Source: Heritagella caecorum (lineage in GTDB: Bacteria > Bacillota > Clostridia > Oscillospirales > Acutalibacteraceae). From it: a DNA stretch of 20,276 bases. Numbering within the stretch: the stretch's first letter is position 1; every line of letters starts with the position of its first letter. Positions 7,264-13,431 of the stretch are shown in pieces. Below the pieces are notes generated by a model. That model searched no databases, had not been told where the DNA came from, and saw only the letters and a list, made by a program, of their open reading frames with translations. The stretch covers positions 1 to 20,276 of the forward strand of contig CAJFQL010000136.1 in NCBI GenBank assembly GCA_904419035.1. The letters run 5' to 3'. Both the position numbers and the translations under genes were made by a program.

Positions 7264-8073
7264 ATGGGATACTCTTATCTGGAACCAGGAAATGAATTGA
7301 AGATCTCTGCCCATATCTATTTCTCCACCAACCAAGTGAATATTGCCGAGCTGGTCAAAATGACGCCGGAGCAGTTAAAGGCCGCTGAGATGAGCAGCAT
7401 CGCGGCGGAAAAAGCGATATTCGCCCAAATGTCTGAAATAGAAAAGAAATGGGCAAAGCAGGCTGAACAGACGATGGCTCTGCGAAAAGCGCAAAAATAT
7501 TTGAAAACACCGCCGACACCGCATACCTCGAACAAATGGATCACGAGTGAATATGACTGGCATGAAATGAGCAATATGGTCTACAAATTCATCTGGCGTA
7601 TTTATGAGAACCAGCGGTGGAGCCAGGAAAAGCAAACGTCTGTTACAACGTCCTTTGATCTGTCTTGGTATCTTTCCTACAACACGCCCCATAATCCCGA
7701 CTACTCCGGGCCAGGCCGGCAAATCGCCGGGCAGGAGCGGAAACACTTTGGTGAAAAGGCTGATTTGGATAGATACCTCCAAGGGCGGATCAACGCCTAC
7801 GCGCATCTGTTCACCGAAATTTCTCCCCCTATTCCGTCAGACCAGAAGAAACGCTTTTGCGTCAATGGGGTACTGCTGCCAGGCTATACCGTAGAGGTCA
7901 CGAGGGAGCAGAAGGTATCCGCTCTGCTGGAGCTTCTGACTGATGATGACCTGGCGGACTGTGGGGAGGCAGCCGATCCGGCAGTCCCGCCGCCAATCCC
8001 TTTTAAGACCAAGGCCTCTAAAAAGTCCTCACCCACACGCGACCATAAGAAGAAGCATGTACCTACCCGATAA
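7264..8073 (+). CDS. Unrecognised ICE-borne protein
   Basis: I do not recognise this protein. It is 269 residues from ATG 7264, or 272 from GTG 7255; an in-frame TGA at 7246 limits the start. GGTGG 5 nt before the ATG makes 7264 slightly better, but neither site is strong. It is predicted soluble. An Ala/Glu/Lys-rich helical segment lies at about residues 30-85, a Trp/Tyr-rich middle at about 95-160 (WITSEYDWHEMSNMVYKF, WYLSYNTPHNPDYSG), and a basic Lys/Ser/Pro/His tail at about 245-269 that might bind nucleic acid. Base composition is more AT-rich than its neighbours, which suggests a separate origin or a recent insertion into the element. It ends directly before the candidate oriT. Confidence 0.6.
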   Translation: MGYSYLEPGNELKISAHIYFSTNQVNIAELVKMTPEQLKAAEMSSIAAEKAIFAQMSEIEKKWAKQAEQTMALRKAQKYLKTPPTPHTSNKWITSEYDWHEMSNMVYKFIWRIYENQRWSQEKQTSVTTSFDLSWYLSYNTPHNPDYSGPGRQIAGQERKHFGEKADLDRYLQGRINAYAHLFTEISPPIPSDQKKRFCVNGVLLPGYTVEVTREQKVSALLELLTDDDLADCGEAADPAVPPPIPFKTKASKKSSPTRDHKKKHVPTR

Positions 8074-8098
8074 ACAGCGCCGCCGGAGGTGGCGCTGT

Positions 8099-8190
8099 AC
8101 AAGCAAGTACGGAGTTTGTGACACACACTCCGCTTGTCAGGGGGGTGCCCCCCTGATACCCCCACATTTTGCGTCCCAAGTCGGGACGCA
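8099..8190. other. oriT: Candidate origin of transfer (oriT)
   Basis: This gene-free stretch lies directly upstream of mobC and the relaxase gene, where oriT usually lies in such elements. It contains three stacked inverted repeats. First is a 23-nt dyad centred on 8121 (CGGAGT...ACTCCG with inner TGTG/CACA, one mismatch), bracketed by ACAAG (8099-8103) and CTTGT (8133-8137). Second is a perfect TCAGGGGGG-TG-CCCCCCTGA (8137-8156). Third is the shared palindrome TGCGTCCC-AAGTC-GGGACGCA (8170-8190). Adjacent dyads beside a mob operon are the structural mark of relaxosome binding. The nick position is not identified. Confidence 0.55.
8170..8190. repeat. Intergenic palindrome, copy 2
   Basis: TGCGTCCC and GGGACGCA are perfect 8-bp arms around AAGTC. 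It ends 21 nt before the mobC start. Its loop sequence is identical to copies 3 (12044) and 5 (19992), although the genes behind them are unrelated. Confidence 0.75.
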
Positions 8191-8211
8191 GGTCCACGAA
8201 AGGAAACCGCC

Positions 8212-8520
8212 ATGAGAACGAGACCCCTCTGCATTGGCCTGTGGCTGAACGACGAAGAGCGGGCCCACCTGCTGGAGCAGTGCGCCGTTACCGGCCTCAA
8301 TGCCAACGCCTATCTCCGCAAGCTCATCATGGGTGAGAGCCTGCGGCCCCGCCCGCCGGACGCGTACACCGCTCTCCTCCGGGAGCTGTCCGCCCTGGGC
8401 AACAATGTGAACCAGCTGGCCCGTCAGGCCAACACCAGAGGTAAGGCCACCCGGGGCGAGATCTCCCAGGCGGCGGAGCTGGTCCGGGAGGCGTACCGCC
8501 TGGTAAAAGGGTGGCGGTAG
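8212..8520 (+). CDS. mobC: MobC-type relaxosome accessory protein
   Basis: This 102-residue protein probably binds oriT and helps the relaxase melt and nick it. The N-terminal half looks like a ribbon-helix-helix domain (LCIGLWLNDEERAHLLEQC, then LNANAYLRKLIMGE). The C-terminal helix has the MobC hallmark LSALGNNVNQLARQAN at about residues 62-77. The ATG at 8212 is preceded by AAAGGAAA. The stop codon TAG is directly followed by the ATG of the relaxase gene, which indicates translational coupling and equal expression of the two relaxosome proteins. The candidate oriT lies just upstream, so MobC may also repress its own operon. Confidence 0.85.
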   Translation: MRTRPLCIGLWLNDEERAHLLEQCAVTGLNANAYLRKLIMGESLRPRPPDAYTALLRELSALGNNVNQLARQANTRGKATRGEISQAAELVREAYRLVKGWR

Positions 8521-9897
8521 ATGGCCTATGACAAGATCATCCCCATCCGGGCCCGGCTGGATCACACAGTCAATTACATACTGGACCACGCGAAGACCAG
8601 TCTGGCCGCCACCTTGGACTATATTGTAGACAGCGCCAAAAACACCCTGGGACAGGAGGTGTTGGAGACCGCCATCAACTGCCAGCTGGAGACCGTCTTC
8701 CAGGACATGCTGGCGACCAAACGCCGCTGGGACAAGACGGGCGGCGTGCAGGGCTACCACCTGATCCACTCCTTCGCTCCCGGAGAGGTGACGCCCTTGG
8801 AGGCCCACGAGTTGGGGGTGGAGTTTGCCACCCGTCTCCTGGGAGACAGATATGAGGCAGTGGTGTCCACCCACCTGGACCATGACCATCTTCACTGCCA
8901 CATCCTGTTCAACTCTGTCTCCTTCATGGACGGAAGGAAATTTCAAAATACGTTCCGAGACTACTTCCGGGATATTCGAGGCGTGTCCAACGCCATCAGC
9001 GCGGAACGAGGCCTGTCCGTGATCCAGCCTGAGAGCCGCGGCAAGGACTACTCCGAATGGCAGGCGGAGAAATCTGGGAAGGCCACCCTCCGGGGGCTGG
9101 TCCGCCGGGACATCGACGCCGCCATCGCCAGGGCCTTTACCTGTCAGACCTTCTGGGAACAACTGGAGAAACTGGGCTACGCCGTCAAGCGCGGTCCCAG
9201 CGTGAAGCACACCGCCGTCCGTCCACCGGGCGGCGTTCGCTTTATCCGCCTCTCCAGCCTGGGGGACGGCTACACCGAGGAGGCCATCCGGGAGCGGCTG
9301 GCCAGGGCCCGGAACGGGCATGAGCCGCCCACCATACAAAAACCATCCATTGCCCGGAAACAGCGCCGCTACACGGTCCAGGGCGGTCAAGTGCCTCGCC
9401 GCCCCCGGCGAAAGCTCCAGGGATTCCGGGCCCTGTATGTCCGTTACCTGTACCTCCTGGGCATCCGCAGGCCGCCGTCTCCCAAGCGCCCACCCCTGCC
9501 CTTCAGCGTCCGAAAGGAAGTCACGAAGCTGAACCGATACGCGGCCCAGTTCCGCCTCCTCCAAGCCTACCGCATCGACAGCGCCGCCCAGCTCCACATG
9601 CTGGAGGACGCATTGCAGGCGGAGATCGACACCCTGACGGACCGGAGGAAAGAGCTGTACCGCCAGAAGCGGCGAGGACAGGAGGTAGATGGTGACATCC
9701 AGACGATCACCCGGGCTCTTCGGCCCCTGCGCTCTCAGCTGAGGACCTGTGTCCAGGTCGAGCGGGCCATTCCACAGATCCGCGCCCAGGAGCAGCGGTG
9801 CCGGGACGCTATGAGAAAGGAGAAGGACCATCGAACAGAAACCATTGATAAAGCTGATAAAGCAAGACCTCGAAAGTTTTCTCTGCCTGATCGGTGA
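8521..9897 (+). CDS. Relaxase / mobilisation nuclease (VirD2-like, MOBP type)
   Basis: This is a 458-residue relaxase that nicks one strand at oriT, stays bound through a tyrosine to the 5' end and pilots the strand into the recipient. The histidine triad lies in HLDHDHLHCHILFN (residues 118-131), the metal-binding motif of VirD2/MobA-type relaxases. The nucleophile is one of the N-terminal tyrosines; Tyr3 and Tyr19, in NYILDHAKT, are candidates. Residues from about 175 carry the segment with KSGKATLRGLVRRDIDAAI seen in Tn1549-like relaxases. The last 150 residues are basic and partly helical, as expected for signals that recruit the coupling protein. The gene begins directly after the mobC stop and overlaps the next gene. 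Confidence 0.9.
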   Translation: MAYDKIIPIRARLDHTVNYILDHAKTSLAATLDYIVDSAKNTLGQEVLETAINCQLETVFQDMLATKRRWDKTGGVQGYHLIHSFAPGEVTPLEAHELGVEFATRLLGDRYEAVVSTHLDHDHLHCHILFNSVSFMDGRKFQNTFRDYFRDIRGVSNAISAERGLSVIQPESRGKDYSEWQAEKSGKATLRGLVRRDIDAAIARAFTCQTFWEQLEKLGYAVKRGPSVKHTAVRPPGGVRFIRLSSLGDGYTEEAIRERLARARNGHEPPTIQKPSIARKQRRYTVQGGQVPRRPRRKLQGFRALYVRYLYLLGIRRPPSPKRPPLPFSVRKEVTKLNRYAAQFRLLQAYRIDSAAQLHMLEDALQAEIDTLTDRRKELYRQKRRGQEVDGDIQTITRALRPLRSQLRTCVQVERAIPQIRAQEQRCRDAMRKEKDHRTETIDKADKARPRKFSLPDR

Positions 9898-10321
9898 CCG
9901 CCGCCCCGCCCTGAGCCGCGGTGACCTGCTCCGGGACCGGAAGAGGCTGGCCCTCCGAGAGGCGGCCGACTACCTGTTTCTGGCACGGGGAGACCGATCC
10001 TATCTGTTCCCGCTGGAGGAGGTGTATACGCCGGACAGCCGCGCGTACCTCTGCTGGACGGCGGACGCCCCGCTTCCCCGTGTGCCGGTGGACGCCTTTT
10101 ACCTCCATGTGGCGGACGCCAGCCATGGACCAAGAGGCTCTGTCACCCTGCTGGACTATGGAACGTCCACGGCAGATATGGAACGGGCGGCATGTCTTAC
10201 GCCGGAGGAGCGTGCCGCCCATCTCCGCCAGCTCACACGGCACTGGCAGGATCACGCCGGACCATGCTCCACGGTGGAGATGATAGCGGCGATGGGAGGA
10301 GGTGGATCTGAATGGATGTGA
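9830..10321 (+). CDS. Unrecognised protein between relaxase and pcfB, probable ATC start
   Basis: The protein is about 163 residues, soluble and unrecognised. It begins EQKPLIKLIKQDLESF after the initiator, with a core around ADYLFLARGDRSYLFPLEEV and a segment VDAFYLHVADASHG. Its start is odd. AAAGGAG (9816-9822) lies 7 nt before ATC 9830, while the first standard start in frame, TTG 9845, is 22 nt from that site and has none of its own. An in-frame TGA at 9812 rules out any earlier start. The gene overlaps the end of the relaxase gene by 68 nt and the start of pcfB by 10 nt, so it is embedded in the transfer operon and probably serves DNA processing or its control. If initiation is at TTG, the protein has 158 residues. 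Confidence 0.65.
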   Translation: MEQKPLIKLIKQDLESFLCLIGDRRPALSRGDLLRDRKRLALREAADYLFLARGDRSYLFPLEEVYTPDSRAYLCWTADAPLPRVPVDAFYLHVADASHGPRGSVTLLDYGTSTADMERAACLTPEERAAHLRQLTRHWQDHAGPCSTVEMIAAMGGGGSEWM

Positions 10322-10914
10322 GCGGAGAAGTGGCCGACTTAATGGTCAAGGAGACTCTGCAAGCCGGAGAAGCGGCGGTGAGGCTGGCGGCGTCAGGGGT
10401 AAAGAATGTTGCCGCCCTGCTGCTGGCCCTGTCCCAGTCGGACCGAAAGATCGTTGGCAGGACCAGCGCCAAAAAGCTGACCCGAGACCCGGCGCCGGCG
10501 GTGGTCCTGCCTCTGCGGACGGAGGATGTGAAGCGGTTCGGGAAGCTGGCGAGGGAGTACGGCATTTTGTATGTCATCGCCAAGCCCCACGGGAGGGACG
10601 GCCCCACCGTGGACGTCATCTCCACCGAACGGTACGCCGCCAAGCTCAACGCCCTGTACCAGTCCATGGGCTACCCCCTCCCGGAGAAGGAGGCGGGGCG
10701 GGAGGAAAACGCAAAAAAAACAGGGCCCCGCGCTCCACAAGAGCGATCCTCGCCAGAGCGCGGGAGTGGCTTGAGAACGACGGCGAGGACCAGTGAGGCC
10801 GCCCCGGAGGGCAAGCCCTCTGTCTGCGCCCGCCTGGCCGCCCTCCACGCGGCGGCCAAGGGCCTGGAGCCGGTGGAGCCGCTCCGGGACCGAAACAAGG
10901 AGCTGACACGATAA
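10312..10914 (+). CDS. PcfB-family conjugation protein (DUF3801)
   Basis: This 200-residue protein is similar to PcfB of Firmicutes conjugative plasmids, which links the relaxosome to the VirD4-type coupling protein. The N-terminus is helical (AGEAAVRLAASGVKNVAALL). LTRDPAPAVVLPLRTEDVKR, then FGKLAREYGILYVIAK and VDVISTERYAAKLNALYQ, form the conserved DUF3801 core, about residues 10-125. The last 75 residues are a charged, Pro/Ala/Arg-rich, probably disordered tail. GGAGGAGGTGG just upstream fixes the ATG. It overlaps the preceding gene by 10 nt. Its position just before an ArdC-like gene and virD4 is standard for Tn1549-like ICEs, apart from the cargo inserted further on. Confidence 0.83.
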   Translation: MDVSGEVADLMVKETLQAGEAAVRLAASGVKNVAALLLALSQSDRKIVGRTSAKKLTRDPAPAVVLPLRTEDVKRFGKLAREYGILYVIAKPHGRDGPTVDVISTERYAAKLNALYQSMGYPLPEKEAGREENAKKTGPRAPQERSSPERGSGLRTTARTSEAAPEGKPSVCARLAALHAAAKGLEPVEPLRDRNKELTR

Positions 10915-10935
10915 GAAAATAGAGGAGGGGTTACT

Positions 10936-11805
10936 ATCGCGAATTTAGCGGATATGATCGCCAAGAAAAACGCCAGCGACGAGCAGTGGAAGACCCAGCG
11001 GCAGGCGGAGCGGGACAACGCCACAGACATGCAGGATATGGGGGTGGCGAGGATCGTCTCCCTCCCGGAGGCGTATGCCAAGTACCTGGAGGTCCAGGGG
11101 GACAACCCCTACTACAGCCCTGGCAACATCGCCCTGGCCATGCTACAAAAACCAGAGGTGACCCAGTTCGGCACCCGGGAGAAGTGGAAGACCCTGGGCA
11201 GGAGCGTCAAGGACGCGGAGGTGAAAAACAGTTTTCAGATCTTTTCCCGGGCGTCCTTCGGCAAGGGGTATATCCTGGCCCCGGCCTATGATGTCTCCCA
11301 GACCTATGGCAGGGAGGTCAGGGCCATCTCCCTGGCGGACGGGTCCCCGGAGATGGAAAAGGCGCTGAGCACCGTGCTCAACTATGCCGTGGTGCCGGTG
11401 GTCCTGGACCAGGGGCTGGAGGGTCCCGCCCGCTATGACGAGAAAAAGCTGGAGCTGGCCGTAAATCCTGATTTCCCGGATCACGAGATGTTCGCCGCCC
11501 TGGCGGCGGAGGTCGCCCACGCCCGGATGCACGGCAAAGGGGCGAACAGCCACTACAACAGGGAGGACTGTGAGCTGGACGCGCAGAGCGTGTCCTGTAT
11601 CCTGTGCCGCCGGTTCGGCGTCCAGCGGGAGCTGCCGGACCTGACCCGCCTGGAGGACCTGTACCGGGGCTGGACGCCCCAGGAGGCGCGGCAGGCGCTG
11701 GACAGCATCCAGGACATGGGCAAGAAAATGGCGAACTCCATCGAACGGAATATCGCACCGCAGATACACACCCGAGGGAGCCATGCCCGGCGGCCGGAGC
11801 GGTGA
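10936..11805 (+). CDS. ArdC/LtrC-like protein with degenerate zinc motif, probable ATC start
   Basis: This 289-residue protein is a diverged relative of the ArdC protein at 5840: YYSPGNIALAMLQKPEV matches SYSANNLLLILLQ, AYDVSQTYGREV matches VFDVSQTEGREL, and the distal helix CELDAQSVSCILCRRFG matches EVEAESVAYVVCQHFG. The metallopeptidase site HEVSH is here AEVAH (Ala191, Glu192, His195), so the first zinc ligand is missing and peptidase activity is doubtful. Similar proteins precede virD4 in many ICEs. GAGGAGGGG (10922-10930) lies 5 nt before ATC 10936, which opens ANLADMIAKKNASDEQW. The first ATG, 10954, has no ribosome binding site. I take ATC as the start. A structured gene-free stretch follows. 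Confidence 0.78.
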   Translation: MANLADMIAKKNASDEQWKTQRQAERDNATDMQDMGVARIVSLPEAYAKYLEVQGDNPYYSPGNIALAMLQKPEVTQFGTREKWKTLGRSVKDAEVKNSFQIFSRASFGKGYILAPAYDVSQTYGREVRAISLADGSPEMEKALSTVLNYAVVPVVLDQGLEGPARYDEKKLELAVNPDFPDHEMFAALAAEVAHARMHGKGANSHYNREDCELDAQSVSCILCRRFGVQRELPDLTRLEDLYRGWTPQEARQALDSIQDMGKKMANSIERNIAPQIHTRGSHARRPER

Positions 11806-11849
11806 GGTGAGATCCCCCGCAGGGGAGGGTATCCCGCCGTCCGCCTGCC

Positions 11850-11914
11850 GTCAAGGCCGGGCGGCCGCGTGCGCGGCCACCCGCGAGCCGCCCCACATCG
11901 GGGCGGACCTTGAC
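11850..11914 (+). ncRNA. Candidate structured RNA element with three-way-junction fold
   Basis: The 7-bp outer stem GTCAAGG/CCTTGAC encloses hairpin GGCCGCG-TG-CGCGGCC (11863-11878) and hairpin CCGCCCC-ACATC-GGGGCGG (11888-11906). All three helices are perfectly paired. I recognise no named RNA family. The high GC of the region raises the chance of fortuitous pairing, so confidence is low. Confidence 0.3.
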
Positions 11915-11959
11915 TGCCGCCGGAGCGGCGGGATTTTGGTCACCAAGGGGGTCTCACCA

Positions 11960-11988
11960 CCGCTGGGCGTACCGAGTACGCCCAGCGG
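11960..11988. repeat. 12-bp perfect inverted repeat
   Basis: CCGCTGGGCGTA (11960-11971) and TACGCCCAGCGG (11977-11988) flank a CCGAG loop. No T tract follows. It could be a protein-binding site, a stable RNA hairpin or a recombination-related sequence next to the cargo. Confidence 0.6.
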
Positions 11989-12043
11989 CTAATGTTGGGA
12001 CTTCGGTGCGCTGTCGGGCGGCGTGTCCTGCTCCGGCTCCGGC

Positions 12044-12066
12044 GTCCCAAGTCGGGACAGATTTTT
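12044..12066 (+). repeat. Intergenic palindrome, copy 3, followed by T run
   Basis: GTCCC-AAGTC-GGGAC (12044-12058) is followed by AGA and five T. The 5-bp stem is short for a terminator, but the T run is notable. The core and loop are identical to copies 2 and 5. It lies upstream of the cargo, while copy 4 lies just downstream of it. Confidence 0.6.
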
Positions 12067-12107
12067 GCCCTGCCCATTTCAGAAGGCAGGGCCCAGGAGG
12101 TGACGCT

Positions 12108-12143
12108 TTGCCGTATCTCAGGCGGCTGGTGGTCCCGCCTTAG
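12108..12143 (+). CDS. 11-residue leader-like ORF or gene remnant
   Basis: A TTG at 12108 is preceded by AGGAGGTGA (12095-12103) at ideal spacing and opens an 11-codon frame, MPYLRRLVVPP, ending in TAG. The frame remains open after the stop for many codons. It could be a leader peptide that controls the lipoprotein gene 57 nt downstream, or the 5' remnant of a transfer gene cut off when the cargo entered. A hairpin (12067-12092) ends 2 nt before its ribosome binding site. Tentative. Confidence 0.3.
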   Translation: MPYLRRLVVPP

Positions 12144-12192
12144 CGGCTGCCCAGCCGGTATGCCACCAAAAATTTATATGACCTAGGAGGAC

Positions 12193-12208
12193 CTGTGACA
12201 TGTCACAG
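12193..12208. promoter_or_regulatory. 16-bp perfect palindrome across the lipoprotein start codon
   Basis: CTGTGACATGTCACAG is a complete palindrome with no spacer, and the ATG at 12200-12202 lies at its centre. A palindrome without a loop fits a dimeric DNA-binding protein better than an RNA hairpin. It may be an operator controlling the cargo operon. No regulator gene for it is visible in the window. Confidence 0.4.
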
Positions 12209-12730
12209 AAGGACCGCTCCCGCCAGCGGAGCAAAAAGCTGGCATGTATTCTCTGCGCCGTATGCGCCATAAGCTGCCTTCTCCTGGCAGGGTGTCAGGA
12301 GAAGGCTGAGGACCCCGCCCCTGGGGGTATCGTCTATGATGACGCCGCCATCGAGGGCGGCTGGGAGACGCTGAGCGAGGAGGAGATCGTGGCCAGCCTC
12401 AACGAGAAGGTGGAGGAGGGGTACATCAACATCTCCATGAACGCCTCCCCCGTCTTTGAGGACGGCCAGGCGGAGGGCAGCCTCATGATCGTCAACGAGG
12501 AGGTCAACCGCTACCCCCAGCAGGTGGTCATTACCCGGGATGACACCGGGGAGACCATCTACACCTCCGCCGCCATCCCCGTGGGCAGCAAGATCGCCGC
12601 GGACACCCTGGATGTGGTCCTGCCCGCGGGGACCTACGAGTGTACTGCCATGTTCCATAGCCTGGACCCGGAGACCGGCGCCATCCTGGGCTCCGCCGGG
12701 GCCAGCATCGTCATCACCATTCAAAACTAA
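12200..12730 (+). CDS. Secreted lipoprotein, first gene of the surface-protein cargo
   Basis: The 176-residue precursor has a basic N-terminus, a hydrophobic segment at about residues 14-30 and a lipobox LLAGC, with Cys32 as the lipidated residue. The mature protein would be anchored to the outer face of the membrane. An acidic linker (about 33-75) is followed by a beta-rich domain (about 76-176) starting GYINISMNASPVFEDG and including ITRDDTGETIY, LPAGTYECTA and a final IVITI strand. The same domain forms the C-terminus of the SLH protein at 13432-14790. GGAGG 9 nt upstream supports the ATG. It lies 21 nt before the next gene. The family is unrecognised. It probably serves as the membrane-anchored base or assembly factor of the surface structure (inference). 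Confidence 0.75.
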   Translation: MSQKDRSRQRSKKLACILCAVCAISCLLLAGCQEKAEDPAPGGIVYDDAAIEGGWETLSEEEIVASLNEKVEEGYINISMNASPVFEDGQAEGSLMIVNEEVNRYPQQVVITRDDTGETIYTSAAIPVGSKIAADTLDVVLPAGTYECTAMFHSLDPETGAILGSAGASIVITIQN

Positions 12731-12751
12731 AATCAAAAGGAGTAACTACAC

Positions 12752-13363
12752 ATGAAAAACAAGAACCTGAAGCGTTTCCTGTCCCTGGCTATGGCCCTGT
12801 GCCTGTCCCTTGCCATGATGAACGTGGCCTTCGCCTCCAATGTGGCGGACGCCTCCGGCGGCTCCGCCACCTCCAGCGTCACCCTCTCCTCCACCGAGGA
12901 CGGCTCCCTGGGCGGCGACCCCGCCGCCACCGCCATGTCCGTCACCGTCCCCACCGTGCTGCCCATCGCCGTGGGCACGGACGGCACCGTGACCATCGCC
13001 ACCGACGCCAAGATCACCAACAACAGCTACGGTGCCGTGAAGGTCTCCGGGGTCTCTATCCAGGCCGCCCAGGGCTGGCACCTGACAGACTTCGAGACCA
13101 ACATGGCCAACGAGAAGGTGGACAGCAACCAGGTAGGCTTCGCCCTGACCATTGGCGGCGGTGAGCAGCTGGCCACCGACAGCACCGAGGCGTCCCAGGC
13201 CCTGCTGGCCGAGGCCATCGAGGGCTGCTACATGACCGGCGCGGGCAACACCGCCGGCAACAGCGTGGCCATCGCCTATGACGCCGTGGTGTCCCCCGTC
13301 TCCACCGCCGTCACCAACACCGGCGTCGCCAGTGTCATCTTCACCGTGGAGTGGGACATCTAA
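12752..13363 (+). CDS. Small secreted surface protein with SVTVP module (possible structural subunit)
   Basis: The 203-residue precursor has a signal peptide of about 28 residues (MKNKNLKRFLSLAMALCLSL..., cleavage after AFA). A Ser/Thr/Gly-rich stretch leads into one module (about 61-203) that begins MSVTVPTVLPIAV and includes AKITNNS, GWHLTDF, ANEKVDSNQVGFAL and a terminal VIFTVEWDI. The same module closes the 812-residue protein at 15319-17757 and, more diverged, forms most of the protein at 14807-15307. No membrane anchor or LPXTG motif is visible, so it must be held by partners or polymerise. AAGGAG upstream sets the start. I do not recognise the family. The small size and repeated module suggest a fibre or layer subunit (inference). 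Confidence 0.72.
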   Translation: MKNKNLKRFLSLAMALCLSLAMMNVAFASNVADASGGSATSSVTLSSTEDGSLGGDPAATAMSVTVPTVLPIAVGTDGTVTIATDAKITNNSYGAVKVSGVSIQAAQGWHLTDFETNMANEKVDSNQVGFALTIGGGEQLATDSTEASQALLAEAIEGCYMTGAGNTAGNSVAIAYDAVVSPVSTAVTNTGVASVIFTVEWDI

Positions 13364-13379
13364 GCACCTTCAGCACAGC

Positions 13380-13406
13380 GGGGGCGGGCCTTTCGGCCCG
13401 TCCCCG
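13380..13406 (+). terminator. Intercistronic hairpin, possible partial terminator or stabiliser
   Basis: GGGGGCGGGCC and GGCCCGTCCCC pair around TTTC with one mismatch, 17 nt after the stop of the small secreted protein. No T tract follows. It may protect the 3' end of the upstream mRNA, or lower expression of the SLH gene relative to the small subunit gene. Confidence 0.45.
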
Positions 13407-13431
13407 TAATTTGAGATGAGGAGGAAGCACA

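Larger units (their letters stand above)
11806..12199 (+). other. Gene-free, highly structured 394-nt stretch ahead of the cargo operon
   Basis: This stretch has no substantial gene but contains a dense series of perfect inverted repeats. An outer stem, GTCAAGG (11850-11856) with CCTTGAC (11908-11914), encloses two hairpins (11863-11878 and 11888-11906), giving a three-way-junction fold. CCGCCG-GAG-CGGCGG follows at 11917-11931. CCGCTGGGCGTA-CCGAG-TACGCCCAGCGG (11960-11988) is a 12-bp stem. Palindrome copy 3 lies at 12044-12058, and GCCCTGCC/GGCAGGGC at 12067-12092. An 11-codon ORF with a perfect ribosome binding site ends the series. It may be a regulatory leader or non-coding RNA, or the scar of the cargo insertion. 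Confidence 0.5.

Noticed and set aside
7212..7295. Possible 27-codon peptide (MWTISNASLRNMKGGG...) before the unknown gene
   Set aside because: No ribosome binding site, overlaps the next gene in another frame, and shows no recognisable feature.
8137..9831. 564-codon antisense frame over the relaxase region
   Set aside because: The relaxase motif HLDHDHLHCH and MobC on the plus strand are unambiguous; the antisense frame has no ribosome binding site or recognisable domain.
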